Of a DNA stretch of 64,000 nucleotides, positions 10,666-23,225 are shown piece by piece; positions within the stretch are counted from its first letter, which is position 1, and every line of letters starts with the position of its first letter. The notes below the pieces were generated by a model. That model saw only the letters and a list, made by a program, of their open reading frames with translations, was not told where the DNA came from and searched no databases. Both the position numbers and the translations under genes were made by a program. The DNA comes from Lingula anatina (Eukaryota > Brachiopoda > Lingulata > Lingulida > Lingulidae): contig NW_019775336.1 in the NCBI RefSeq assembly GCF_001039355.2, forward strand, positions 267,715 through 331,714, given 5' to 3'.

Positions 10666-13600
10666 AATACTGGTACATATTAGTGAATTTCACACAAAAT
10701 TAGATAGAAATGTATTTTATGACTCAAAATCACAACAAAAATGAACACTCACTGCTCTGGCACGTTCCATTCACCAGTGGATAGAACGTAAGCGGACAGA
10801 GACAGGTCTGACTGGAGCCGATTATGAACGAAAACACTGGGTTCGTAATACATCGTGTGTTATCTCCACAAGACAATGGCGCATTTCCACTTGCAACCGT
10901 TTCCGTACTCGAACAAGCACTGAATAGGCTTGTACTGGTATCGCCTATAAACCCTGGAAAGATAATGATACTGTCCAATAAATCCCATGGCTTGGTTCCA
11001 GTTATCTGCACGGTTCAACATGTCCTTTTTTTTTTTTTGAAAATTGCATTTGCAATATTAGACTGCGTTTCCATAACCTGATCGTACTAGCAGAATCGAT
11101 CTATCTCAGCGGGGTTTCTCGCCAAGGCGCAGACACCCACCCCCCTCACAAAGCAATATGAAAAACATCAAAACATCGTGGACCAAAAAGTTTTCCCGAC
11201 TGTACCAAATTACTCTAAGTTTCGAGGGGACGTACCAGACATTAAAGCCGCTTAAACTGAATGCAATCTAGCGAGAATCCCCGAGGAGTTAGATCGATCC
11301 AGCTAGTACGATAAGGTTATGGGAATGGTCCCTTAGTTATATTTAGATAAAAATACAACGGTTTAGGATACCAAAAACCAAGTGCTGCACATATTCTATT
11401 TACGTGACAATTGATTACTGTCGGTTCTCACAATTAACATCTGCAACTTGCTACAAGAGATAAAGTCAGATCAAAGTCGACCCTATAAGATGTCTCCACG
11501 AAAAAAAGCTCACTCAACAAAACATGAACTACTGATTGATTTAATGGTCGTTGTAGAAACAAATCTTTTCATTACAGTCCCACCATTTCAAGACACAATA
11601 TGGTTGTCAATAGTTCACACTTCTCTATATGGAATTATATACGAGTAATGATGGATTGTAGAATGAATAACTTTTTGCTACCCCGCTGAACTTACCTACA
11701 AAGGGTGGAAAAGTTGTCAAAGCCATGTCTCACCGTAGAATTCTGATCTGACAATAATAAAAAGAAATTTAAAAAATAATAACTTACGTTGCGTGTAAAA
11801 AAAAGTCCATCAACAAATCGAAAACTAAACGGTACTACAGCCATCACTGTTTTGGTAAATTCATGTTTTTCTACAGTACGTGTAATCTGGTGATTTGTCA
11901 AAATACTCTTGTATTTACCTGCAATTACCTCCGATAGCGAGTAAACAGCTAGAGTAATTTTTACGTATTTTTCTCTTCGAGTCTTTAAACGTTTCCTGTA
12001 CGTCTTAGCAGAGAAGTGCTCGCTTAAGTAGCAAACCGCTGGCATGGCTCTCCCGACTAGTAAGTTTCTCTTTATTTGATTGGCTACAACGTATGCATAC
12101 TTACAGTAAATGAACAGGGGATCCGGGGCTTTTGATAATTATGCTAATTGCAGTTTGGAAATTGCCCTTAATTATTTCCAAAACTAAGCTCTATGTTCAT
12201 CACGAATCAATCTGCATCTAGATACGTGTATCAAGGCTCCTTATCATTTTGCATTATGCTCCTTGAACATGGTAATGTAAGTAATAAACCGCTTGATATA
12301 TGTCTGATTAACCCGTGACTAGCAATCTTTTGTCTTCGGTATTTTAATCAAAGCGTTACATTACTTTATGTCAAGAGGAACCATCGTCCATATCTCAATG
12401 AATTCTAGTGTCATTGATTAAAAAGACGCCGATACCATCTTAAAAGGAATTTCAATTAGAATTGTAATGAATAAATAAATAAATGAAAAAAACAGTCATC
12501 TCACTTTTAGAAAAGTACGATCAATTTCCATCAATATAATGCACATCTTGAGCTCCTTCAAAATTGTTTTCAACAAATTCCATGTCGTTCCTAGTTCATC
12601 GTAGAAACATTGTATCAGCAAGTCAGTGTTTGTCAGTATATTTACTCAAAAACAATTTTACAGATACCGTACAGTATATTAAGACGGGCTCCGAGATATA
12701 TTCTTGTATTCCAAGGGCGTACGCTTGACAATCGTAAGCACAGATTCCAGAATAATTGTTATTGTTTAGTGGTAAAATGGAATTTATTATAATTGTATGA
12801 GTTGTTAACGAGTTGTATTTATTGTGAATGTGAATCTCATACTAACAGTTGTTATCCCTGTAATGTCGGTGATCAACACTGAGGAAAATCATTCTTACTG
12901 TTATAAGCATGAATCAATAAATTATTAAACCATTACCCACAATAATACAAAAATTAATTAAAAGTGGCAAAAAAGAAATAAAAATATTTTTCTGGTAAAT
13001 TGTTTCGGGAACTGTTATGCGGCCGACATGCACCTTCACAGGTGGTTATTCCTCCGTGATATTCTCTCAAGAGGTTATTATTTAAAAACAAACTTTTTTA
13101 GAAAAAAATGTGCATGGACTAACTTTGAATGTCGGAATGGATTCATATTAACCATCGGTAAGTGTGGTAAAATGGTTATTTACTCCAAGTAAGTATATTT
13201 TTTACCAAAACGAGCAGTCACTATCCCTTTAATTCTAAAAGGATCGACACCTTTATCCAGTAAAATAGTGGACGAAATATACTCACAGTAATGTTGCTTA
13301 ATTTAGGTGTGGCCATTAAGCCGTGAACATTTAATGAGTCTGGTTGCATGAAGAATAAAACAAAAACTATGTAGATTTTGTTTGGTATTTTTATCATATT
13401 TTCCAGTTCAGGAAACATTTTGTTAATGCTAATTGCAGTTCGGAGATAGTCCTTTATTACTGTCTACCAAGAATGTGCTCTATATTTATCACAATTCAAT
13501 CAGCATATAGATGTGAATATTCCTTATCCCTTAACATGCTAATCGCTTTTGTCAGCTTGATATATGTCTAACCAACTCGTGACTAGCAATCTTTTGTCTT

Positions 13601-14267
13601 CGATATTTTATTCAAAGCGTTACATTACCTAATGTCAAGAAAAAAAACAACCACCTCACTTTTAAAAGGCAGGGCCAATTTTTAACAATATCATGCACAT
13701 GATGATGACAATTATAGCTGTTTTCTTGCTACTGGTTCATTCTGAAAATGATTTCATACCGCAAAATAAATCCCCTGCATTTATTTTGTACCATCTACTT
13801 GCCGCGGTCATAGGCCGAGGCCAAATTAAACAAGAATATGACTTAATTTTGATCAGTATTTATAAATCTATTTGCTAAAGGTATCACTGTATATCCTTTA
13901 TAAACTTCCTTGGAATTCACGTTCAGTCTTATTACAATAATAATGAATGTTAAATGATTTATTTCGTAATAGAAATAACATTGATAATAACTAAAAATGT
14001 TAATGCTCATCATTTTTCTGTATTTTCGAAAGAAAATGAGCGTACTGGAACATTTCTTTTATAGCACGTGCACGTGCACACACTTCACATGCACGTGCAC
14101 GCACACACACTTCACATGCACATGCAAAAAAATCGTGTCTCTTTCCATCATATATTGCTGATAAGGAATTATTTTGGGTTTTTGTGTTGGTTAAAAAATT
14201 ATTTTGCATTTCCAATCACAATTATTATGGCTAAAACTAAAATTGCATGTACTGTACATTATTGATT

Positions 14268-14580
14268 GATTATTGATCCGGATCACCACCAAAAACTAAT
14301 CATCTGTTCCTAGGCCCACTTCCGACAGTTCCGTAATATTTCATCAAAATCGGTCCATAACTTAGTTTTTTATTATTTTTTATTTTTGATTATTGATTGA
14401 TCATTGATCCAGATCACCGCCAAAAACTAATCACTTCTTAATTAACCCATTTCTAACCTACACTGAAAATACCATCAAAATTCACCCATATCTTTTTGAT
14501 TTATGTTGCTGACAAACAGACAGACAAACAAACAAACAAACAAGCAGGGGTAAAAACATAACCTCCTTGGCACAGGTAAA
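14268..14580 (+). mobile_element. second copy of the RTE-like 3' end, carried by the large repeat
   Basis: Nearly identical to 7410-7725 (one visible change, 'cttcatt' to 'cttaatt', plus few others). It moved with the locus duplication rather than by independent insertion, since the flanks are equally similar. Confidence 0.55.
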
Positions 14581-15212
14581 AATAAATTTATTTTGAGTCT
14601 AAATTCCAAAATTACATGTTCAGAAGACTTTACATACACATAGAACAATTACTTAAGAAATTACCCATCTTTTATTATTCACGCGCCTTTGTTTGTCTTG
14701 TTAACATTATTTGCGGCTTAACATAAAAATCACATTTCCTCATTTGCACATTTTCGCTGTGTCCTTATTGCAACCTTTTGGATGGGTTTTGGTGTCAAGG
14801 GTCTCTTTCAGCGTCAAGGTCTTCAACACTGCGACCCTGGATCAGCGTCGAGTTCTACGATACGTGACGGCCCTAGAAGTAAAAGACACCCACACCACAA
14901 GACCCTGAAACGGTCCGGATAACGAACTTTTTTAAATCAGCGAAAAGGTACAAAGTTAAGAAGAAGAGTCGAGCTCAGGGACAAGAATGCCTGCGCTTTC
15001 TTTTCTTTTTTTATTCAGTTTTATTTTACTTAAAATTAAAATTTTCCTGTCTGATTGCAAGTGTGACATAAAATATTAACTTTCCTGCCAGCAAGACAAA
15101 CATATAAAAAAAGCTGGACCAATCGATAGACTTGAACTTCGATTGGATTTTACTGCATTTTTTTACTTTCTTTGATGTTCTGGCGGCCATCAATTTGGGC
15201 TTTTCAAACTTT

Positions 15213-15755
15213 TTATGGTGGAAGTCCACAGTTAAACTGGAACGGACTTGTCTGGCTTCCCACGATAAAGGATAATACATTAGCCCATACAAGGAGATTG
15301 GGTGAGCATGCAACAGTTGCCGGTGCACGTTTTTGCCTCGATTTGGTGTCATCAACGGACGAGAACTCCGAGCCGACAGCACTTTCGGTTTCGCTTCTCT
15401 TTTTCCTAGATAGAGACGCCATTAATCGGGTTCCAAGGTCTTCTACAACTGCTTCAAGGGGTTCGCTGACTGCAAGATAAGATACAACACACTGACTACN
15501 AATTGTAAAGGATAAAGACTCATAATTCGAACAATTTTCTGCGGACTAAAGTGAACTATTATTATTATCCAGTACGTTACAAAGAGATCAACATCTATCT
15601 CTACATTAATGTAAAAAAGGTGATGTTTGTGGTCACCTAAGAAGCGCGTAATACTCTTCACGCGCACCTTACAAGGCAAAATAAAACGTAGTCTTGTTTT
15701 AATTGTACAAATAGCTAGGTGCTGTTCGATTATGTATGTCCACGTGTGTGTGTGC

Positions 15756-15790
<35 letters not shown>

Positions 15791-18700
15791 GTGTACATTG
15801 TGTTTGTAACTCCGCTGTCCTACCGTCAGGAAGTCCAATAAGGCAGTGTCCATTCCCATCCCGTTTATTCCAACGCAGTCAAATGTCTTCGTATTGCAGT
15901 CTAAGTCCGCCTGGCAGGTCGAACCGGAAACTACAAAGATATGCAAACCTGTAAAACTCCGCAAAGTTTTGTTAATGTGCAGAGAAGAATGAACGCCATG
16001 ACAATGCCATGTTTTTCATAGTCTTTAAAATGATTAACTAATACGCAGAGATGCAATAAAAGCATGAAAAAAGAAAAATGTGGAATGCAGAAAAGAAGCG
16101 GCAGTGTTAACATTTTACAGAAAAGCGAACTTTTTGACAGTAAAATAGATCTCCCGATCACCGTTTTTCTTCCCGACGCGACCCGTTTTCTTTGTCGCTA
16201 AATCTTAATTATGTCGAAATTGATTCAAGGCATAAAATTAGCATACAGAATAACGTATGCATACCCGGAATCTTATTTGAATAGTCGCGATAAGATAATC
16301 TTTTATTTATGTTCGTTTGAGGACCGAATTAAGACTTGTTTAATACAGGGTTTCAACTCAATGGCGTTCCAGTGTAGACGACACGACCAAGCAAACGTAA
16401 TTAAAAAACGTACAATGTACCCTCTACCAGGGCCACAGCTTGATTTTTCACAAGAAAAAAGCTCACTTAACAAAAGATGAACTACTTATTGATTGAATGG
16501 TCGCTGTAGAAAGAAAACTTTTTATTTCAGTCGCACCATTTAAGGCACATTACGGTTGTCAAAAATTTTCACTTCTTCATATTTAATTGGTATGGAATTA
16601 ATTTCATCACTCAGTTGGTCTCTAGTATAGAATACATACAATGTGCGGTACACCTTATTTTTTAGGTTCCTTGCGTCCGGATAGGACGTAGCTAGATCGC
16701 AAAGAAGGAATCAAGTAATTGGTGAAAAGTTTCTACGTGCTGTTTGCGTCCTCCAAAAGTCGCACGATGGACATGCTTCTCGCGCACGAACTCCCACGTT
16801 TTCCCCATTTTTTTGGGCCGTAAACCACACGTAGTAGCCCGTACGTTCGGTTGGGACCTAGGCTTTACGTAGTAAATAGATATCGGGTAAACTCGTCTTA
16901 AAACACCAAGGTCTACATTGCCTTAACCTATTACCTACAACCTACATGTATTTTAAAGTTCTTAGTTTCTTTACGTTGAGTCACACTCGTGATGAGAATA
17001 ATCAGGGGTGGATTTTTGAAAAAAATCACCTCAATATTCCCCACCTGAAATTAGAATTTTGACTAGCTGAATCATAGGTCTAAACCGTACCGAATGGTAC
17101 CGATCGCCTCTGAAATGCCAAAAATTTCCGGGACCCTTCAGCAGGCCTCGAACCCTTTGCTAGTATCCGCGCCCCCCCCCCCCCCCCTTCGAATAATACT
17201 GGATCCGCCCCTGAATAATGGTACATTTCACACAAAATTAGATAGAATTGTACCTTACGACTCAAAATCACGACAAAAATGAACACTCACTGCTCTGGCA
17301 CGTTCCATTCGCCAGGGGATAGGACGTAAGCGGACAGAGACAGGTCTGACTGGAGCCGGTTATGAACGAAAACACTGGGTTCGTAACACATCGTGTGCTA
17401 TCTCCACAAGACAATGGCGCATTTCCACTTGCAACCGTTTCCGTACTCGAACAAGCACTGAATAGGCTTGTACTGGTATCGCCTATAAACCCTGGAAAGA
17501 TAAAGAAACTGTCCAATAAATCCCATGGTTTGGTTCCAGTTATCTGCACGGTTCAACATGTCCCTTTTTTGAAAATTGCATTTGCAATATTGGACTGCGT
17601 TTCCATAACCTTATCGTACTTGCAGAATCGATCTCTGCCAAGGCGCAGACCCCCCCCCCCCCCCCTCACAGAGCAATATGAAAAACATCAAAACATCGTG
17701 GACCCAAAAAGTTTTTCCGATGTACCAAAGTACTTTAGGCTGTATTCCACGAGCTTTTAGATCGATCTATCCCCGCGGGGATTCTCACAAGATTACTGTC
17801 AGATAATCTGGCTTAAATGTCCGTCCCGCCTACTACAGGCTGTAAGGGGGTAATTAACTTTCGTGTCCTCTCGGCTGACAGCTATTTAGCGTGAGCCCCC
17901 AGGTAAGTAGGTCGATCTAAAGTAGATCGATCTAATCTCTGGAAATGGGGTCTTAGTTTCGAGGGGACGTGCCAGACATTTAAGCAGCTTAACCTGAATG
18001 CAATCTAGCAAGAATCCCCGAGGAGTTAGATCGATCCAGCTAGTACGATAAGGTTATGGGAATGGTCCCTTAGTTATATTTAGATAAAAATACAACGGTT
18101 TAGGATACCAAAAACCAAGTGCTGCACATATTCTATTTACGTGACAATAGATTACTTTCGGTTTTCACAATTAACATCTGCAACTTGCTAAAGGGGGAAA
18201 AGTCAGATCAAAGTCGACCCTATAAGAAAGAAAGCTCACGAAAAAAGCTCACTCAACAAAACATGAACTACTGATTGATATAATGGTCCTTGTAGAAACA
18301 AAACTTTTCATTACAGTCTCACCATTTCAAGACACAATTAATATGGTTGTCAATAGTTCACACCTCTCTATATGGAATTATGTACGAGTAATGATGGATT
18401 GTAGAACGAATAACTCTTTGCTACCCCGCTGAACTTACCTACAAAGGATGGAATAGTTGTCATAGCTATGTCTCACCGTAGAATTCTGATCTGACAATAA
18501 TAAAAAGAAATAAAAAAATAATTACTTACGTTGCGTGTAAAAAAGTCCATCAACAAATCGAAAACTAAACGGTACTAAAGATATCACTGTTTTGGTAAAT
18601 TCATATCTTTCTACAGTACGTGTAATCTGGTGATTTGTCAAAATACTCTTGTATTTACCTGCACTTACCTCCCCTGGCGAGTAAACAGCTAGAGTAATTT

Positions 18701-20146
18701 TTACGTCTTTTTCTCTGCGAGTCGTTAAACGTTTCCTGTACGTCTGAGCAGAGTAGTGCTCGTTTAAGTAGCAAACCGCTGGCACGGCTCTCCCGACTAG
18801 TAAGTTTCCCTTTATTTGATTGGCTACAACGTATGCATACTTACAGTAAATGGACAGGGGATCCAGGACTTTTAATAATTATGCTAATTGCAGTTTGGAA
18901 ATTGCCCTTAATTATTTCCAAAACTAAGCTCTATGTTCATCACGAATCAATCTGCATCTAGATACGTGTATGAAGGCTCCTTATCATTTTGCATTATGCT
19001 CCTTGAACATGGTAATGTAAGTAATAAACCGCTTGATATATGTCTGATTAACTCGTGACTAGCAATCTTTTGTCTTCGGTATCTTAATCAAAGCGTTACA
19101 TTACCTAATATCAAGAGGAACCATCGTCCAAATCTCAATGAATTCTAGTGTCATTGATTAAAAAAAGACAGCGATACCACCTTAAAGGGAATTCCAATTA
19201 GAATTGTAATGAATAAATAAATAAATGAAAAAACAGTCATCTCACTTTTAAAAAAGTACGATCAATTTCCATCAATATAATGCACATCTTGAGCTCCCTC
19301 AAAATTGTTTTTAACAAATTCCATTTCGTTCTTAGTTCATCGTAGAAACATTGTATTAGCAAGTCGGTGTACTTCAGTATATTTACTCGAAACAATTTTA
19401 CAGGTACAGTGTATTAAGACGGGCTCCGAGATATATTTCCAAGGGCGTCCGCATGACAATTGTAAGCAGAGATTACAGAATAATTGTAATTGTTTGGGGG
19501 TAAAATGGAATTTATTATAATTGTATGAGTTGTTAACGAGTTGTATTTATTGTGAATGTGAATCTCATACTAACAGTTGTTATCCCTGTAATGTCGGTGA
19601 TCAACACTGAGGAAAATCATTCTTACTGTTATAAGCACGAATCAATAAATTATTAAACCATTACCCACAATAATAAAAAAATTAATTAAAAGTGGCAAAA
19701 ATGAAATAAAATATTTTTCTGGTAAATTGTTTCAGGAACTGTCATGCGGGCGACATGCACCTTCACAGGTGGTTATTCCTCCGTGATATTCTCTCAAGAG
19801 TTTATTATTTAAAAACAAACTTTTTTAGAAAAAAAATGTGCATGGACTAACTTTGAATGTCGGAATTGATTCATATCAACCATCGGTAAGTGTGGTAAAA
19901 TGGTTATTTACTCCAAGTAAGTATATTTTTTACCAAAACGAGCAGTCACTATCCCTTTAATTCTAAAAGGATCGACATCTTTATCCAGTAAAATAGTGGA
20001 CGAAATATACTCACAGTAATGTTGCTTAATTTAAGTGTGGCCATTAAGCCGTGAACATTTAATGAGTCTGGTTGCATGAAGAATAAAACAAAAACTATGT
20101 AGATTTTGTTTGGTATTTTTATCATATTTTCCAGTCCAGGAAACAT
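15213..20146 (-). CDS. right copy (A): signal-peptide, cysteine-rich secreted protein, best preserved
   Basis: Exons on the - strand: 1 (20146-20011), 2 (20 nt-level phase-1 exon 18796-18659, or to 18530 with a later donor), 3 (17491-17291), 4 (15930-15824), 5 (15469-15213). Exon 4b, needed to carry phase 0 to phase 1, should lie in the join at 15500. With its length (166) the total is 1005 bases, about 334 residues. Exon 1 encodes a signal peptide with hydrophobic core IYIVFVLFF; the second Met (20125) gives a tighter leader than the first. Exon 3 has six cysteines ending Cys-x-Cys...Cys, like an EB or EGF-like module. Exon 4 has SGSTCQADLDC. Exon 5 has a basic stretch (SRKKRSE, SRQKR) and a hydrophobic LVWANVLSFIVG near the C-terminus. 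Exon 1 needs the weaker donor TGA|gtatat rather than ACT|gtgagt to keep frame. Function unknown; a secreted or surface protein is likely. Confidence 0.5.
15500..15500. other. single N: assembly join
   Basis: Same intronic position as the N at 8651, again immediately upstream of exon 5. The following contig begins with text equivalent to 8934. Exon 4b of this copy is presumably in the missing part. Confidence 0.85.
15758..15787. repeat. GA microsatellite
   Basis: About 15 GA units replacing the TG/CG tract found at the equivalent place in the other copies (5880-5917, 9147-9190). Confidence 0.9.
17003..17213. mobile_element. hAT-like MITE, CAGGGGTGGAT family, right-unit copy
   Basis: The left terminus is CAGGGGTGGAT and the right terminus ATCCGCCCCTG, giving an 11-bp inverted repeat. 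The interior has a poly(C) run at 17172-17188. No transposase. Confidence 0.6.
17745..18043. mobile_element. fold-back element with long inverted ends, TA target
   Basis: The right arm ends 'gttagatcgatccagctag' followed by TA. The left arm 'agatcgatctatccccgcgg' is its diverged reverse complement. A clear family member is at 35345-35562, and a deleted member lies at about 11086-11315 in the middle unit. Confidence 0.5.
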
Positions 20147-20727
20147 TTTGTTAATGCTAATTGCAGTTCGGAGATAGCCCTTTATTACTGTCTACCAAGA
20201 ATGTGCTCTATATTTATCACAATTCAATCAGCATATAGATGTGAAGATAGCTTATCCCTTAACATGCTAATCGCTGGCCACGGTTTTGTCAGCTTGATAT
20301 ATGTCTAACCAACTCGTGACTAGCAATCTTTTGTCTTCGGTATTTTAATCAAGGCGTTACATTACCTAAAGTCAAGAGGAATCGTCGTCCAAATCTCAAT
20401 GAATTCTAGTGTCATTACATAAAAAGATACAAAAACCATCTTAAAAGGAATGCCTTAGTCTTTTTCAATTAGAATTGTAAAAAATAAATAAATAAATAAG
20501 TGAAAAAAGGCCACCTAACTTTTAGAATGGCACGACCAATTTCCATCAATATAATGCACACCTTGAGCCCCCTCAAAATCTCTTTTAACAAATTCTATTA
20601 CAGTCCTTGTTCATGACCTTGACTTTGCATCAGCAGGCCGGGTTTTTTTAGTATATTTACCCGAATCCCGATCTCGAAAATAGTTTTATAGCTCTTCTTT
20701 ATTCAGACGGGCCGCGATATATATTAC

Positions 20728-20729
<2 letters not shown>

Positions 20730-20766
<37 letters not shown>

Positions 20767-20767
20767 A
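20730..20767. repeat. AAAT microsatellite
   Basis: About nine AAAT/TAAA units near the right edge of the repeated locus. Confidence 0.9.
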
Positions 20768-22864
20768 ACCATTCACCTTCTTTTCAAGATCAATTTCCAT
20801 CACAAAAATGCTCTCCTTGTACTCCATCTAAATCTGTTACAAATTCCAATACGGACTTAATTGTGTACTTTATTTGCTCGAATCCCGAACATTAAAAACG
20901 GGAAAAGCACTCAAATCTGGACGTCGCTATGCATGTAGCATGTCGTCACTAAATCTGCGATCGCAATCACTAATTCGTGGCTCCAAGTCGCAACGGGCAA
21001 CTGTCGTTTGTGAGGAGCAACTTTGAAATGTTATTTATCACAGCTATAAGGTCAACAGTCACCATAAATTATCCATAAATACTCATAATTTTGAAATGGC
21101 AAAATCCGTATACCAAACGTTGTGTGTGAGTGTGTGTGTTTGTGTAGACGCGTGCTGACCCTTAAGTAAAGAAATGTAGATATTAGAACCAATCTGATCT
21201 TTGAATCAGATTTGCATAGGTTCAAAACGTCCAACTTGACGGCATTTTCTTTTCTATGCACTAAGCAAAAATCGAAACATTTCTCGTCAATCATTCCTTT
21301 TTTCGAAATGCGATCAGATAAAATGAGGAACAAACGGACACTCCCAGATAATTCTTTTTTATTTACAAAAAAAATATCAAGTAAACAAAAAACGATATAA
21401 AACACAGGCGACTATATACTATGTCACACTTAAAAAGCATCGGTCATAGTGCCGAAAGGGCGGAACAGGTGACAGACGTTTGTACCTATTATATGTTCTT
21501 GATTACGAATAACAAAGTCTGGAATATCCCAATGAAAAATTAATGAAGTGGTTGGTATATGGTAATTTTTAAAAAAAAAAGTTCAGTGAGTTATTTTTTC
21601 AACGAAAAATAGAAAAATGTGTCATCCAACCAGCTCTTCCTTGGCATATGCTATAAATAATCTAACCCTATTGATTTCCTATACAGAATATGAATTTCAA
21701 CTGCACACATTAACGACTCAGACATATTTCTACAAATTACAATATTTAGTACCCACGTAGATACAGGAAAGTAAGAAAGTCATTTATTATTTTGGGAATT
21801 ATAAGCTCAACTTCAAAAAATAATTATATATCTTTCATTTCGCTTGTACATGTAACATTACTACCAAACATTCCTTAGTCTTGTATAAATATGTAGTCCA
21901 TCACTTTATGATAAAATAACAAATATGTAAACAAAAACTTGTGTATAAAACAAAATGATAACTTCTGCAGGGATTTGCAAACTAAAAAGCCTTGCTTCTA
22001 TTCAAATAAATGTTTATGCAAGAGTCAGAACCAGGCCTACCCAACTACCCTGAGAACGTGATAAGTAAAAAGTTAATCTGCGATGAGAATTCCTAAAGGT
22101 ATGTCGTTTGATAGGCCATTTGACTGTTTTCACAATATCGGTGCAATGTCTATGGTTTCAACGACATTGCTCTCGAGTCATTTACGATAAGCTCCCTTTT
22201 TACATAAGCGTTAATTGGTGCTTTTCCCACTTTCTCACAACATTTACTTCATGAACTTTGGCAGTTTTTCATGACCAGAAAAACCAAGGCTGTTATAAAT
22301 GTAATTTGAATGTTGTGACAATGCGATAAATGTCTTATTCCCTATTGATTTATAGACACATTTCAATAATAGACAGGGTGTTATATATTCCTATACTTTT
22401 CCTTTATAAACCGATTATTATAAAATGATTACAACATTTAATATTAAAACATTACAAAATATTGAACTGGTAAAAAACGTCAGTTTTCCATTGATTTGTG
22501 TGGGTTATACAGGATATAGGCCTACTTGCTATATACAGGATTCACTTGTCCTTTGCCAAAGCTTTCTCATATTAACCCCCTCCCTCATTTTATAATATAT
22601 ATTTAATCTACTCACACATTTCTTCATGCAAAAAAATTCTTTCATTATAAGAAAATTGCCTAACGATCAACCTCAAGGGAAAATCCATTTTATATTCTAC
22701 TTAAAAAAATATATAGGCCCTATGCACATCCACTGTTCGTAGGTTACTCTTTCAATCTGAACAAATCTCCAAAGATTTTCGAACTGAGATAAGTCATTAA
22801 TTGTTTGATATACTTAACTTACATTTCACATGAGATTAAAAAATGAATGATTTTAGAGAACCAA
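20768..22864. other. gene-free stretch between the repeated locus and the glycoprotein gene
   Basis: AT-rich, no supported exon. It presumably holds the 3' UTR of the - strand gene ending at 22865. A TTTATT (AATAAA on the - strand) near 21783 is a possible poly(A) signal about 1.1 kb after the stop. A short TG-rich tract lies at 21120-21145. Confidence 0.35.
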
Positions 22865-23184
22865 TTACCATTTCATCAAAAACATGGCAGACGATAAAAA
22901 GGCGGCGCACAGGCAGACAAGAATTGAACTGAGGGCGACTTGTCTTCCTCCAGAAATTAAAGAGGCCACTTCATCTGCTTCTCCTTGGCTTATGATGGGA
23001 TCGTAGAGCACGGTGCTGTTAAAACGAGGGAAACGGACCCTTATCGCCCACTTGTTTCCCACTCTTACGATCTTCGGATATCCCTCCGCCATGGCGTGTT
23101 TGGCGCCATCTATGTATGCCTAGAAGAAATATAGGCTAGTTTGAATTGTAAAATACAAAACTAAATGTCAGTTTCATTCATTCA

Positions 23185-23225
<41 letters not shown>

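Larger units (their letters stand above)
8364..13418 (-). pseudogene. middle copy (B) of the cysteine-rich secreted-protein gene, premature stop in exon 4
   Basis: Exons on the - strand: 1 (13418-13283, signal peptide), 2 (12056-11919, ending at GCAG|gtaaat), 3 (10953-10753), 4 (9319-9213), [4b absent], 5 (8620-8364). Exons 1-3 are in frame and phase 1 throughout. Exon 3 keeps six cysteines. Exon 4 reads SGLPC then TAG, where the right copy has CAG (Gln), and the neighbouring residues have also drifted. If exon 2 used its later donor near 11787, an 8-T run would also shift frame; the right copy has 6 T there. Exon 4b should lie between 8620 and 9213, where an N at 8651 marks a join. It is most likely a pseudogene or a null allele. 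A base error in exon 4 could also explain the stop. Confidence 0.5.
5500..20530. repeat. large repeated locus, about 6.73 kb per unit, two full plus partial copies
   Basis: Anchor text 'cacatattctatttacgtgac' recurs at 5943, 11391 and 18124. The second interval is 6.73 kb; the first is 5.45 kb because of two deletions. 6429-8650 and 13287-15499 are nearly identical (a handful of substitutions), whereas 8940-13640 against 15501-20480 shows more substitutions and indels. An older nested duplication is visible inside the unit: text around 12150-12600 resembles 13430-13700. Exon 5 of the cysteine-rich gene also recurs at 3807-4069, giving a partial unit at the left edge. Each unit carries a full set of exons of one - strand gene. 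Confidence 0.85.

Noticed and set aside
6834-13878. Identical 61-codon frames (MHMMMTIIAVFLL...) at 6834 and 13693
   Set aside because: Identity only reflects the near-identical repeat units; no independent evidence of coding.
15443-15964. 173-codon - strand frame reading through exon 4, a GA repeat and the N into exon 5
   Set aside because: It crosses an assembly gap and a microsatellite; the real exons inside it are annotated separately.
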